A stretch of DNA of 64,000 nt from the NCBI RefSeq assembly GCF_000745015.1, contig NZ_JQNA01000002.1, forward strand, positions 5,518,001-5,582,000. The letters run 5' to 3'. Shown here one piece after another: positions 31,459 through 40,807 of the stretch (position 1 is the first letter of the stretch; each line of letters starts with the position of its first letter). The stretch comes from Burkholderia sp. 9120 (lineage in GTDB: Bacteria; Pseudomonadota; Gammaproteobacteria; Burkholderiales; Burkholderiaceae). A program made the position numbers and the translations under genes. The notes under the pieces are model-generated. The model had not been told where the DNA came from and made no database searches. It worked only from the letters and a program-made list of their open reading frames with translations.

Positions 31459-32847
31459 ATGAACCGCGACCCCGCCCCGCATCACCCGCTCGTCCAGCGC
31501 CTGATCGACGCGCGTCGAATCACCGACGATCTGTTTGCTATCGTCAAACCCGAATTTCTGTATGAACGGCCGATCCGCGAGCGTCATCGCATCGTGTTTT
31601 ATATCGGCCATCTAGAAGCTTTCGATCGTAATCTGTTCGATCAACGCCTGTGCGATCTCCCGGCGTTCGACCCGCAGCTCGACCAGCTTTTCGCGTTCGG
31701 TATCGATCCTGTCGACGGCGGTTTTCCCACCGATCAACCGGGCGACTGGCCGTCGCGCGACGCGGTGCGCGATTACGCGCTGCGCGCGCGTGAGCAGATC
31801 GACCGTGAGGTCGGTGCGCTTGCGGACAAGACGCCTCCCGGCCATGCAGGTCGTGGAGGCGGCGGCGATAGTACGCAAGCGGCCGCAGCGGAACAGCTAT
31901 TGAACGTTGCAATCGAGCATCGGCTGATGCACGCGGAAACACTCGCGTACATGCTTCATCAATTGCCGCTCGAACAAAAAGTCAGCGGGCTCAATGAGCC
32001 CGTGGCAACCCAGCCTGGGCGCACGGGGGCGTTAGCGTCGATGGTCCGCGTGCCGGCCGGCACGGCCGTGCTCGGCATGTCGCGCGACGCTGGTCAATTC
32101 GGTTGGGACAATGAATTCGGCGAGATGCACGTGGACGTCCCCGCCTTCGAGATCGATCGCCACATGGTGACGAACGGCGCATTTCTCGCCTTCATCGACG
32201 CAGGCGGTTATCGCGAACGGCAATGGTGGTCCGACAAGGATTGGGCGTGGAAGGAAGCCGAGCGGATCGAGCACCCCGCCTGCTGGTCGCAACGCGACGA
32301 GCGCGACCCACGCCACGAGCATGACGCGCACGATACAACTGAACTGAGAGACGCAAACGGCAAGCAACCCGCGTGGACGCTACGCACCATGTTCGATGAC
32401 GTGCCGCTGCCGCTCGATTGGCCCGCCTACGTCAGCCACGCCGAAGCCAGCGCCTACGCGCGTTGGACCGGCAAAACGCTGCCCACCGAAGCGCAGTGGC
32501 AACGCGCGGCGCACGGCGCGCCGCACGCCGCGTCCGGCAATTTCGATTTCCGCAGTTGGGACCCGCGCCCCGTCGACGCCTATCCGGACAACGTCAGCGC
32601 ATTCGGCGTGGAAGGTCAGTTCGGCAACGGCTGGGAGTGGACGTCGACATTGTTCGACGCGTTGCCGGGATTCGAAGCGTTTCCGTTCTACCTGGGCTAC
32701 TCGGCGAATTTCTTCGACGGCCAGCATTTCGTGATCAAAGGCGGATCGGCACGCACCGCGCAGTGCATGTTGCGGCCGGCTTTCCGCAACTGGTTTCAAC
32801 CGCATTACCAATATGTCTATGCCGGGTTCCGCTGTGTGAAGGCATGA
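31459..32847 (+). CDS. EgtB-like non-heme iron enzyme (DinB-like plus FGE/SUMF1-type domains)
   Basis: The protein has 462 residues from ATG 31459 behind AAGGAG. The N-terminal helical DinB-like domain (about 10-180) carries the iron-binding pattern of EgtB: His51 in YIGHLEAF and His154-x3-His158-x-Glu160 in HRLMHAE. The C-terminal half (about 190-462) is the formylglycine-generating-enzyme-like fold: RVPAGTAVLGMSRD, FEIDRHMVTNGAFLAFI, LPTEAQWQRAAHG, GNGWEWTSTLFD, KGGSARTAQCMLRPAFRNW and YAGFRCVK. This is the layout of hercynine sulfoxide synthases of ergothioneine synthesis and of SenA-type relatives. No EgtD, SenB or SenC gene lies in the window, so sulfur versus selenium and the substrate stay open. 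It converges on the siderophore exporter. Confidence 0.85.
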   Translation: MNRDPAPHHPLVQRLIDARRITDDLFAIVKPEFLYERPIRERHRIVFYIGHLEAFDRNLFDQRLCDLPAFDPQLDQLFAFGIDPVDGGFPTDQPGDWPSRDAVRDYALRAREQIDREVGALADKTPPGHAGRGGGGDSTQAAAAEQLLNVAIEHRLMHAETLAYMLHQLPLEQKVSGLNEPVATQPGRTGALASMVRVPAGTAVLGMSRDAGQFGWDNEFGEMHVDVPAFEIDRHMVTNGAFLAFIDAGGYRERQWWSDKDWAWKEAERIEHPACWSQRDERDPRHEHDAHDTTELRDANGKQPAWTLRTMFDDVPLPLDWPAYVSHAEASAYARWTGKTLPTEAQWQRAAHGAPHAASGNFDFRSWDPRPVDAYPDNVSAFGVEGQFGNGWEWTSTLFDALPGFEAFPFYLGYSANFFDGQHFVIKGGSARTAQCMLRPAFRNWFQPHYQYVYAGFRCVKA

Positions 32848-32850
32848 CGC

Positions 32851-32885
32851 CGGGGCAATGTCATCAACGTAATGACATTGCCCCG
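32851..32885. terminator. long perfect stem-loop between convergent genes
   Basis: A 14-bp perfect stem (32851-32864 with 32872-32885) has a 7-base loop CAACGTA. It lacks a T-run but sits exactly between two convergent stops. It can act as a barrier to transcription or as an RNA 3' end for both genes. Confidence 0.6.
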
Positions 32886-32899
32886 TCCGGCGATCTCCC

Positions 32900-34609
32900 T
32901 CACGCCACCTGCACCGGCCGACCGCTGCGCTCATCGGACACGTCGACGATTTTCCCGTCCCGCACGCGAACGATTCTGTCGGCCGCGTCGAAGAACCGGT
33001 CGTCGTGCGAGATGGCAATAATCGTCTTACCCATCTGCTTGAGTTCGGGCAGGAACTCCCGGTAAAACACCCGGCGGAACGTCGGGTCCTGATCCGCGGC
33101 CCACTCGTCGAGCATGATGATCGGCCGCGCTTCGAGCATGGCCTGCACCAGCACGAGGCGTTTGCGCTGCCCGGTCGACAGATCGGTCGTACTGAAAGCG
33201 CCATCTTCGACACGAACCTTATGCGCGATCTCGAGCCGCTCGAGCGCTTCACGCGCGCGCTGCACATCGCCCGGATCATTGGTCACGAAGTCGTCGAACA
33301 GGTAGTAATCGGCGAACACCGCTGAAAACAACTGCCGGTAGCTGTCCACCCTGTCATGCCGCACCGGCTCGCCGTTCAGCAGCAGTTCGCCTTCCTGCGG
33401 CGCGTACAGCCCGAGCAACAGCTTGATGAGCGTGGTCTTGCCACAGCCGTTCTCGCCGACGATAAAAATGATCTCGCCGCGCCGCACGTCGAGATCGACC
33501 GGCCCCAGCGCAAAACCCGGCGCGCCTGTCGGCGCCGGAAACGCATACGACGCTCCCCGCAGCTCGATCCGCTCGAATTCCGGCAAGGCCGCAGCCGGCG
33601 CGTCGATCAGCAGATCCGGCTCGCGATTGGCGAACTCGGCGGACAGCTCGGCAATGCGCCGGAACGACACCTGCGCCTGGCCCAGCGCGGGCAACGCGCT
33701 CGACAACTGCTGCACCGGTCCCTTCACATACAGCAGCACGATCACGAAGCCGCTCACCACCGACGACGCCACGCCAAGCCGATGCTGCAGCGCCACCATC
33801 AAGCCGATCACGACGAAGAACAGCACCGACGACGTGCTCTCGTGCAGCCAGTAGAGGCTCATCGCCTTCGTCTTGAGTTGCGAGATCATGTCGATCGCGC
33901 CGCCGAGCTGCGCGTCATAGACACGCCGACGGCGGCCGCGATTCATGCGCAGTTCTTTCGCGCCCTCGGTGATCGAGCGATATTGCTTCTGCAGATCGTC
34001 CTGCGCGTCACGCACCTGATCGTAATAGGTGTTCCAGCGGCTCCGCGCCCAACGCGCCATCAACAGACCCGCAACGATCGCGAACGCCGCGAGTCCGAAC
34101 AGCACCGGCGACAACAACAGCAGATACACGATGCAGCCCAGCGTCAGCGCAAACGCGATCGCATAGCTCGAAAAGCTGAACGTGAACACGCTGATCGTAT
34201 CGATGTCGCCATTCAGCGTCGCGAGCAGCCGGTGCACGCGATGCTGTTCGATCGCGGCCAGCGGCGCGCAGACGATGCGCGACGAGATGTCTTTGCGCAA
34301 CGCCGCGATGACCTTCTGTCCGACCACGCTGTTCGCGAGACCCGCGATCAGGTTGCCGCCCACGGTCAGCGCGCAGAGTCCCGCGAAGGCCCACGCGGTG
34401 CGCTCGCTCACGCCGCCAGGCTCATGGAGTCCATCGTTGACGGCGGCCAGCAGCCAGGCCGTCGAAAAACCGCCGATACAACCCATTACCGTAGCGAACA
34501 GGGTGAGCGGCCAGAAGCCGCCGATCAGCCGCAGCGCCTCGCGCATGGCGTGGCTCGCGGGCAGCGTCGACGCCGCCTTTGCTTTGTCCTTCTGTTTCGC
34601 CTGATTCAT
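32900..34609 (-). CDS. cyclic-peptide/siderophore export ABC transporter (PvdE/SyrD type)
   Basis: The protein has 569 residues from ATG 34609 with GGAGAAG upstream. It is a half-size exporter: about six membrane helices in residues 25-310, then an ATPase domain with Walker A GENGCGKTT, signature LSTGQRKRLVL, Walker B IIMLDEWAADQDP and switch AISHDD. The unusual DEWAADQDP in place of DEP is characteristic of the PvdE/SyrD-type family that exports non-ribosomal peptides and siderophores. It lies 36 bases after the fhuB-like gene and ends the siderophore transport operon. It most likely moves the NRPS product or its precursor to the periplasm. Confidence 0.92.
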   Translation of the reverse strand: MNQAKQKDKAKAASTLPASHAMREALRLIGGFWPLTLFATVMGCIGGFSTAWLLAAVNDGLHEPGGVSERTAWAFAGLCALTVGGNLIAGLANSVVGQKVIAALRKDISSRIVCAPLAAIEQHRVHRLLATLNGDIDTISVFTFSFSSYAIAFALTLGCIVYLLLLSPVLFGLAAFAIVAGLLMARWARSRWNTYYDQVRDAQDDLQKQYRSITEGAKELRMNRGRRRRVYDAQLGGAIDMISQLKTKAMSLYWLHESTSSVLFFVVIGLMVALQHRLGVASSVVSGFVIVLLYVKGPVQQLSSALPALGQAQVSFRRIAELSAEFANREPDLLIDAPAAALPEFERIELRGASYAFPAPTGAPGFALGPVDLDVRRGEIIFIVGENGCGKTTLIKLLLGLYAPQEGELLLNGEPVRHDRVDSYRQLFSAVFADYYLFDDFVTNDPGDVQRAREALERLEIAHKVRVEDGAFSTTDLSTGQRKRLVLVQAMLEARPIIMLDEWAADQDPTFRRVFYREFLPELKQMGKTIIAISHDDRFFDAADRIVRVRDGKIVDVSDERSGRPVQVA

Positions 34610-34645
34610 CGTACTTCTCCTTAATTCGTGTCACGCCGCGCGGCT

Positions 34646-36661
34646 TCAGCGGCCCAGCGACCACATCAGGTAAAGACCGCCGGCGATCATCGCGAGCAGA
34701 CCGGCCGGCATCTGCTGCGGAAACAGCACGTTGCGGCTGAGCCAGTCGGACACGACCATCAGCAGCGCGCCGAGCAAGGTCGACGCCACCAGTTCCGTGG
34801 CGGCACGGCGAAATCCCATGCGCCTCGCCATATGCGGCGCCATCAGTCCGATGAACGACAACGGCCCGACGATCATCGCCGCCGCCGCGCTCAACAACGC
34901 CGCGAGCAGCAGAATCAGAAACCGCGCGCGCCGCACCGCCACCCCGAGCGACGCCGACACGGACGCACCCAGCGGAAAGATATCGAGCCAGCGCGTACAC
35001 AACAGCGCCAGCGCGAACAGCACGACGGCGAGCGCCACCGCCGCGGACGCCATGTTGGCATCGATCAGATACGTGGAGCCCATCAGCAGATTGCGCAGCA
35101 TCGGCGCATACGGCCCGCTGCCCGCGATCACCAGCCCGAACACGGCCTGCGACAGCGAACCGACGGCGATACCCGCGAGCAGCAGTTGCTCCGTGGCGAA
35201 GCCGCTGCGTTTGGCGAGCGCGAGCATCGCCAGCAAGGTTGCGAGCGCGCCGATGCCGCATGCGACGAACATCAGCGGCGCACCGGGCGCGCGCACCAGC
35301 AATACCAGCGCGATCATCCCGAGCAGGCTGCCGCCGCTGATACCGAGCACTTCGGGGCTCGCCATCGGATTGCCGCTCAGGCGTTGCAGCAACGTGCCGG
35401 CCAACGCGAGCAGCGCGCCGACGGCCAACGCGCTTTCGATCCGCGGCGCACGCCAGTGCCACAAGCCGGCCCATTCCGTCGACGTCGCCCAATGCCAGCC
35501 CGACACGCCGCGGCCAAAGCCCGCTGCGATTACGACAGCCACCACCAACGCGAGCGCCGCGCCGATCAGCAGACGACGCGTCGTGCGCGGCGCCTGCGGC
35601 GTGGCGAAGTGGTGCATGCGCTCCGCGTGCGGCGGCGCCGCGCGCGCTTTCAGGCGCGGCACCAGCCACAGCAGCAACGGACCGCCGAACAGCGCGGTGG
35701 CCGCGCCGGTGGGCAGCAATTCGCCGGCCAGTCCGCCGACCTGCTGGATCGCCTGATCGGTGGCCCAGAGCAGTAGCGCGCCAATCACCGGCGCCCACGT
35801 CAACTGGTCACGCAGACGACGCGCGCCACAGGCTCGCGCAATAGCCGGCGCGGCGAGTCCGATGAAACCGATCACGCCGACCGCCGCGACGACGAACGCC
35901 GTCAACGCGACCGCCGCCGCGAGCGCGAGAAAACGTGTGCGCGTGAGCGACAGGCCGAGACTGCGCGCACCGGCGTCGTCGAGACCGGCCAGCGTCAGCG
36001 GCCGCACGAGCGCGGCGCACAGCGCCGCGCAAACCACCACGCGCGGCAGCAGCCACAGCGTGGTGTGCCAGTCCTGTTGCGCGAGCGCGCCGCCGCCCCA
36101 GATGAACATCGCCGTGAGCGAGCGTTCGTAGATGATCGACAGCGCGAGGCTGATCGCGCCGCAATACAGGTTGACGATCATGCCGCCCAGCACCAGCGTG
36201 GTCGGCGCGAACGCGCGCCGCGAAGCCAGTGCGAAGACGAACAGCATCGCGAGCGAGCCGCCGGCCAGTGCGACGCCTTCGCGCCAGGCCAGCAGCCACG
36301 CGGGTGCCCACAACGTGGCCAGCAACAACGCGAGATACGAGCCTGCCGACACACCCACGGTCATCGGTTCGGCGAGCGGATTGCGCAACACCTGCTGCAA
36401 CACCACGCCGGCGAGCGCCAGCGCCGCGCCGCAGAGCAGCGACAACGCGAGGCGCGGCAGCCAGCTGTAGTGGACCACCATCGCGCGAATATTGTCGACG
36501 TCGGGCGCGAAAATCGCCCGCAGCCAGTCGGATGGCGGCAAGTGGGACGCAAGGCCGCGCAACGTCAAGGCCGCCGCGAAGACCAACAGGCCGAGCATGG
36601 CCAGCAACGGACGGCGCGCATGCCACACGCCCGGCGTGCGGCCGAGGGAAAGATCATGCAT
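34646..36661 (-). CDS. fhuB: Fe(III)-siderophore ABC permease, two-domain FhuB type
   Basis: The protein has 671 residues from ATG 36661, overlapping the stop of the binding-protein gene by 8 bases; the longer ORF (to 36868) runs inside that gene. It holds two FecCD-type permease halves in one chain, about residues 20-335 and 370-665, as in E. coli FhuB (660 residues). Each half has the family's conserved pieces: GAALALAGVVLQQVLRNPLAEP / GVSAGSYLALL and LALAGTLLQRLSGNPMASP / GISGGSLLGM. The coupling segments GVIGFIGLAAPAIARA and GPLSFIGLMAPHMARR also appear. The fused form is typical of hydroxamate-siderophore importers. It works with the FhuC- and FhuD-like proteins next to it. Confidence 0.93.
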   Translation of the reverse strand: MHDLSLGRTPGVWHARRPLLAMLGLLVFAAALTLRGLASHLPPSDWLRAIFAPDVDNIRAMVVHYSWLPRLALSLLCGAALALAGVVLQQVLRNPLAEPMTVGVSAGSYLALLLATLWAPAWLLAWREGVALAGGSLAMLFVFALASRRAFAPTTLVLGGMIVNLYCGAISLALSIIYERSLTAMFIWGGGALAQQDWHTTLWLLPRVVVCAALCAALVRPLTLAGLDDAGARSLGLSLTRTRFLALAAAVALTAFVVAAVGVIGFIGLAAPAIARACGARRLRDQLTWAPVIGALLLWATDQAIQQVGGLAGELLPTGAATALFGGPLLLWLVPRLKARAAPPHAERMHHFATPQAPRTTRRLLIGAALALVVAVVIAAGFGRGVSGWHWATSTEWAGLWHWRAPRIESALAVGALLALAGTLLQRLSGNPMASPEVLGISGGSLLGMIALVLLVRAPGAPLMFVACGIGALATLLAMLALAKRSGFATEQLLLAGIAVGSLSQAVFGLVIAGSGPYAPMLRNLLMGSTYLIDANMASAAVALAVVLFALALLCTRWLDIFPLGASVSASLGVAVRRARFLILLLAALLSAAAAMIVGPLSFIGLMAPHMARRMGFRRAATELVASTLLGALLMVVSDWLSRNVLFPQQMPAGLLAMIAGGLYLMWSLGR

Positions 36662-37637
36662 CGTGCGCCTCCGGCAATAGCACATCGGCCAATTGGCGCG
36701 CGAAACGCGCGCCGCTGAAAAGCGCGCCGCCCTGCGACACCTTGGGCATGCCGGCCACGCGCTGCGCGCGCACGAACGGCAGACTGCGCCACAGCACGCC
36801 GTCGGCGAGCGTGGCGCGGGCCGCTTCCGGCAGCGGTTCGATATAGACGAGGCGCGCGTCGGCCACATCGGCGAGGCGCGTGAAATCCGTCACGGCGTAG
36901 CCGCGCGCGTTGGTCTCGTGAGTCCAGGCGTTGCGCAGACCCACGCGCTCCATCACGTCGCCGAACAGACTGCCCTTGCCGTAGACGAGCAGATGACGGT
37001 CGTCGACGAACTCGACCATGAACACCGGTTGTCGTGCGATCGACGCGCTGCTCGCCGCATTCGACGCGAAACGTGCGCGCACGGCCTCGAGCGCGGCATC
37101 GGCCGACGCGAGCGCCGCGTCGCCTTGCGGCTCGCGTCCGAGAATTCGCGCGAGACGCCGCGTTTCATTGCCGATCTGTTTCCACGGCTCGACACCCGCT
37201 GCGGATAAAGCGATCGTGAGGGTCGGTGCGATCCGGTGCAGTTGTCCAAGTAGCGGCTGATGCGCGGGCGTCACCAGCATCAGATCGGGCCGCAACTGTT
37301 CGAGCAGTTCGAAATTCGGCTGATACAGCAGTCCGATGTCGACCACGCCCGCCGGCAGCGGCGGCGCGACGTTGGTGCGCCGATACCAGTCGGGCACCGA
37401 CGTGGCGAGCGGCGTCACGCCGAGAGTCAGCAGCATTTCGGTGAGACCGAAGTCCATCACCACGATGCGCGACGGCACGGCCGCCGGTCGCGCATTCACG
37501 CCAGAAGCGGAGCCAGAAGCGGAAACCCGCGCCGCCGAAGCAGCGCTCGCCGCGCCGGCAGCCGCCCGTGCGGACGCGCCCGTCAGCGCGCAAGCCAGCC
37601 CGGCCACCGTGAGGCCGAGCATACGACGTCGTTGCAT
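36654..37637 (-). CDS. fhuD: Fe(III)-siderophore periplasmic binding protein (FhuD type)
   Basis: The protein has 327 residues from ATG 37637 behind AGGAGAG; an earlier ATG at 37664 lies within the overlap with the upstream gene. MQRRRMLGLTVAGLACALTGASARA has a Tat-like RRR start and a hydrophobic core (signal peptide). An Ala/Ser-rich linker follows, and the single-helix-backbone binding fold begins at RIVVMDFGLTEMLLTLGVTPLA. Further landmarks are VVDIGLLYQPNFELLEQLRPDLML, WKQIGNETRRLARILG and the terminal VSQGGALFSGARFARQL. It captures the ferric siderophore in the periplasm and delivers it to the FhuB-like permease. The gene is 11 bases after the ATPase gene. Confidence 0.9.
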   Translation of the reverse strand: MQRRRMLGLTVAGLACALTGASARAAAGAASAASAARVSASGSASGVNARPAAVPSRIVVMDFGLTEMLLTLGVTPLATSVPDWYRRTNVAPPLPAGVVDIGLLYQPNFELLEQLRPDLMLVTPAHQPLLGQLHRIAPTLTIALSAAGVEPWKQIGNETRRLARILGREPQGDAALASADAALEAVRARFASNAASSASIARQPVFMVEFVDDRHLLVYGKGSLFGDVMERVGLRNAWTHETNARGYAVTDFTRLADVADARLVYIEPLPEAARATLADGVLWRSLPFVRAQRVAGMPKVSQGGALFSGARFARQLADVLLPEAHDA

Positions 37638-37648
37638 GTGCGCTCTCC

Positions 37649-38473
37649 TCAACTCGGATAACACACGGGCACACCGCCGCGCGTGTTCTGCACGGTTTCC
37701 ATCGGCACGCCGTAAATGGATTGCAAGACCTCGGGACGGCAGATTTCAGCGGGCGTGCCGCGCACCAGCAGATGACCGCTATGCAGCGCGACCATCTCGT
37801 CGCAGAAACGCGCCGCCATGTTGATATCGTGCAGCACCACCACCACGCCGAGTCCGCGGGTCTCGCTCAGACGCCGCACGAGGCCGAGCACTTCGAGTTG
37901 ATGCGCGATGTCGAGCGCCGAGATCGGTTCGTCGAGCAGCAGGCAGTCGCTGTCCTGCGCAACCAGCATGGCGAGCCACACGCGCTGACGCTCGCCGCCC
38001 GAGAGCTGGTCGACGTAACGCTGCGCGTAGTGCTGCACGTCGGTGAGCGCCATGGCCTCATCGACGGTTTGTGCGTCTTTCGCGGTGAAACGACCGAGCG
38101 CGCCGTGCCACGGATAACGGCCGAGTGCGACGAGTTCGCGCACCGTCATGCCGTCGGCGGCAGGCGGCTGTTGCGGCAGATAGGCGACCTTGCGGGCGAA
38201 TTCGCGCGACTCCCAGGCGTCGAGCGCGCGGCCCGCGAAGCGCAGCGTGCCGCGCGTCGGCGTTTGTTGACGCGCGAGCACGCGCAGCAGCGTGGTCTTG
38301 CCCGAACCATTGTGGCCGATCAGGCCGCAGACACGACCACGCGCGAGCCGCAGACTCACGTCCGCCAGCAGCGTACGACCGCCCGCTTCCACGCTCAGAC
38401 CCTCGGCTTCGTAAAGCGCTTCGCCCTCGCGTTGCAGGCCTTCGCGAGCGGATTCCATCAACGCCGTTGCCAA
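37649..38473 (-). CDS. fhuC: Fe(III)-siderophore ABC ATPase (FhuC type)
   Basis: The protein has 274 residues if started at TTG 38473, which has AGGAG seven bases upstream. ATG 38458 (269 residues) is an alternative, and the first ATG at 38542 would read through a 16-bp hairpin. Walker A is GHNGSGKTTLLR, signature LSGGERQRVWLA, Walker B CLLLDEPISALD, and switch VVVLHDINMAARFCDE, as in FhuC/FecE importers. It powers uptake through the FhuB-like permease. It lies downstream of the receptor gene and probably shares its iron-regulated transcript, with a long hairpin between them. Confidence 0.92.
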   Translation of the reverse strand: MATALMESAREGLQREGEALYEAEGLSVEAGGRTLLADVSLRLARGRVCGLIGHNGSGKTTLLRVLARQQTPTRGTLRFAGRALDAWESREFARKVAYLPQQPPAADGMTVRELVALGRYPWHGALGRFTAKDAQTVDEAMALTDVQHYAQRYVDQLSGGERQRVWLAMLVAQDSDCLLLDEPISALDIAHQLEVLGLVRRLSETRGLGVVVVLHDINMAARFCDEMVALHSGHLLVRGTPAEICRPEVLQSIYGVPMETVQNTRGGVPVCYPS

Positions 38474-38498
38474 TCCTTTTCTCCTGTGAAACCAAAGC

Positions 38499-38533
38499 GA
38501 GCCCGCTACGCGTCGTCGACGCGTAGCGGGCTC
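38499..38533 (-). repeat. 16-bp perfect hairpin between receptor and fhuC
   Basis: 38499-38514 and 38518-38533 are perfect reverse complements around a 3-base loop. It lies 16 bases after the receptor stop and just before the fhuC ribosome-binding site, without a U-run. It probably stabilises the receptor mRNA or attenuates read-through rather than ending it fully. Confidence 0.8.
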
Positions 38534-38549
38534 GATGCTCATGCCAGTT

Positions 38550-40769
38550 TTACCACTGATACTTCGCGGTGCCGAGCACGCCGATCGTCGAACCGTAGTA
38601 GCACGCGCCGCCCGAACAATAGGCCACGTACTTGCGGTTCGCGAGGTTGGTGCCGTTCAGCGCGAACTTCCAGTTGCTGATGTCGTAGTGCACGGCGGCA
38701 TCCAGCAGCACGACGCTGCTCACGTCGAACGAATTGGCCGTGTCGCCCGCCGACATGCCGATATAGCGCACGCCGCCGCCGAAGCCGAGCCCACGCAGCG
38801 GACCCGTATGCAGCGTGTAATCGGCCCAGATCGACGCCAGGTTACGCGGCGCGAACGTGGGCCGCTTGCCGAGCTGCGATGCCACGTTGGACTTCGTGAC
38901 CACCTGATTCAGATACGTGTACGAAGCGATCGCCGACAGACTGTCGGACAGTTGCAGGCGGCCTTCGAGTTCGAGACCGCGCGAGCGCACTTCACCCGTT
39001 TGCACCGCATAACCCGGGTGCAGCGAGTCGGTAGTCGACACGTTCTGTTGCGTCAGGTTGAACAGCGCGGCCGTGAACAAGGCGTTGTAGTTCTTCGGCT
39101 GATACTTCACGCCGACTTCGTATTCCTGACCGGTGGTCGGCACCAGCGCCTGATTCGCGAAGTTCACGCCAGTGGTCGGCTGGAACGATTTCGCGTAGAC
39201 GAAGTACGGCGCGATACCCGAGTCGAACAGGTACGACAGGCCGCCGCGCCACGTGAACGCGTGCGGCGTCTGGTTCTGCACCGAAGCCGCGGTCGGCGTG
39301 ACCGACTGGATGTTGGTCGAACTCCAGTCGTTGCGCGCACCGAGCGTCAGCAGCCAGCGGCCGTATTCGATCTGATCCTGGATATAGACGCCGACCTGAT
39401 CGGTGGCCGTGTCGACGCGCTTGGTGGTCGCCGTGATCTGGCGGAGCGTCGAGTAGTCCGGCGCAAACGGATTGAGCGTACCGACCGCCCCCGTCCCCGA
39501 GTTCGCACCGTTCAACAGGCGCTGATAGTCGAGCCCGAACAATACGGTCTGCTTGACGGCGCCGGTCGAGAACTTCGCCTCGATCTGGTTATCCATATCG
39601 AACTGACTCAGATGCTCGCGGTCCAGGAACGCGTTCATGGTCAGCACTTTGTTCGACCCCGCCACCGAGTTGCCGAAGAAGGTCTGGTGATAGTCGATGT
39701 CGTCGTGCATGTAACGCGCGTTCGAACGGAACGTGAAAATCGGGCTGATCTTCTGTTCGAACTGGTAACCCACGGCGTACTGCGTGCGGCGGAAATAATC
39801 GTCGTTCGGATTGCCGACGTAGGTCCCCGTGCCGATCTTGCCGTTCGGGTTGAAGGTGGCCACGCCGCTCACCGGCAGCGAGTCGAACAGGCCGCCCGCC
39901 GGGTCGCGCTGGTATTGCGCGTACAGCGTCAGCGAGGTGTCCTTGGTCGGACGGATCGTGACGCTTGGCGCGATCGCGAGACGCTGGTCCTTGATGCCGT
40001 TCACCTGAGTATCCGAATCGCGGCCGAGACCGGTCACGCGGTACAGCACGGTGCCGGCCTCGTCGACCTTGCCGCCTATATCGAAGCCCACTTCATAGCG
40101 GTCGTGATTGCCGAACTGCAGCATCAACTCGTGCACGGAGTCTTCGGTCGGCATCTTCGACACCAGATTCACGATACCCGCCGGGCTGCCCGCGCCGTAC
40201 AGCACGGAAGCCGGGCCGCGCATCACGTCGATACGCTCGAGGAAGTACGGGTCGATCCGCGGATTCGCGTAATACGCGCTCGGCTGCAGGATCAGGCCGT
40301 TGAGATAGGTCGAGTAGTCGAAGCCGCGGCCGCGCAACTGGTCGAAACGGAAGTCGGTCGAGTCCTGCGAATAGACGCCCGGCGTGTAGCGCAGCGCCTG
40401 GTCGATGGTCGTCGCGCCCTGCTGATCCATCTGATCGCGCGTCACCACCGAGATCGATTGCGGCGTACGCACAATCGGCGTGTCGGTCTTGGTCGCCGTG
40501 AGGCTACGCTTGGCCACCACGCCCGCGATCGGGCCGGTCGCCGACGACTCACGCGAAGCGTTCACGCTCACGGCCGGCAGCGTATTGCTGCTCGCCGCGT
40601 TCGTGCCGCTGGCCTGCCCCACCGGCGCGCTCTGACGAGTCGCGCTGTCGGCGGCGCCCGACGATTGCGCATGCGCAATCGAGGAAAGCGCCAGCGGCAT
40701 GCTGAGCAAAACGAGTCTCACCGGAAGTCCGCGCTGCCCCGTACTTTTGTTTTTCTTACATCCCTTCAT
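38550..40769 (-). CDS. TonB-dependent ferric-siderophore receptor (FhuA/FoxA type)
   Basis: The protein has 739 residues. The N-terminus MKGCKKNKSTGQRG leads into a hydrophobic core ending SSIAHAQ (signal peptide of about 35). The plug domain starts near residue 90 (TPIVRTPQSISVVTRDQMDQQG) with the usual ALRYTPGVY, RGFDYSTYLNGL and RIDVMRGPASVLYGAGSPAGIVN blocks, then a 22-stranded barrel to the end at GTAKYQW. There is no N-terminal signalling extension, so it is not a FecA-type signalling receptor. The type (siderophore receptor of the FhuA family, TIGR01783-like) fits hydroxamate or mixed-ligand siderophores. A Fur-box candidate lies just upstream, and the divergent AraC gene may also control it. 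Confidence 0.94.
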   Translation of the reverse strand: MKGCKKNKSTGQRGLPVRLVLLSMPLALSSIAHAQSSGAADSATRQSAPVGQASGTNAASSNTLPAVSVNASRESSATGPIAGVVAKRSLTATKTDTPIVRTPQSISVVTRDQMDQQGATTIDQALRYTPGVYSQDSTDFRFDQLRGRGFDYSTYLNGLILQPSAYYANPRIDPYFLERIDVMRGPASVLYGAGSPAGIVNLVSKMPTEDSVHELMLQFGNHDRYEVGFDIGGKVDEAGTVLYRVTGLGRDSDTQVNGIKDQRLAIAPSVTIRPTKDTSLTLYAQYQRDPAGGLFDSLPVSGVATFNPNGKIGTGTYVGNPNDDYFRRTQYAVGYQFEQKISPIFTFRSNARYMHDDIDYHQTFFGNSVAGSNKVLTMNAFLDREHLSQFDMDNQIEAKFSTGAVKQTVLFGLDYQRLLNGANSGTGAVGTLNPFAPDYSTLRQITATTKRVDTATDQVGVYIQDQIEYGRWLLTLGARNDWSSTNIQSVTPTAASVQNQTPHAFTWRGGLSYLFDSGIAPYFVYAKSFQPTTGVNFANQALVPTTGQEYEVGVKYQPKNYNALFTAALFNLTQQNVSTTDSLHPGYAVQTGEVRSRGLELEGRLQLSDSLSAIASYTYLNQVVTKSNVASQLGKRPTFAPRNLASIWADYTLHTGPLRGLGFGGGVRYIGMSAGDTANSFDVSSVVLLDAAVHYDISNWKFALNGTNLANRKYVAYCSGGACYYGSTIGVLGTAKYQW

Positions 40770-40788
40770 CGTCGATTCACCATTGAAT

Positions 40789-40807
40789 GTTAATGATAAT
40801 GAGTCTT
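40789..40807. promoter_or_regulatory. candidate Fur box upstream of the receptor gene
   Basis: GTTAATGATAATGAGTCTT matches the 19-bp Fur consensus (GATAATGATAATCATTATC) at 14 positions, including the central AATGATAAT. It lies 20-38 bases before the receptor ATG, in the stretch shared with the divergent regulator. Confidence 0.72.
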
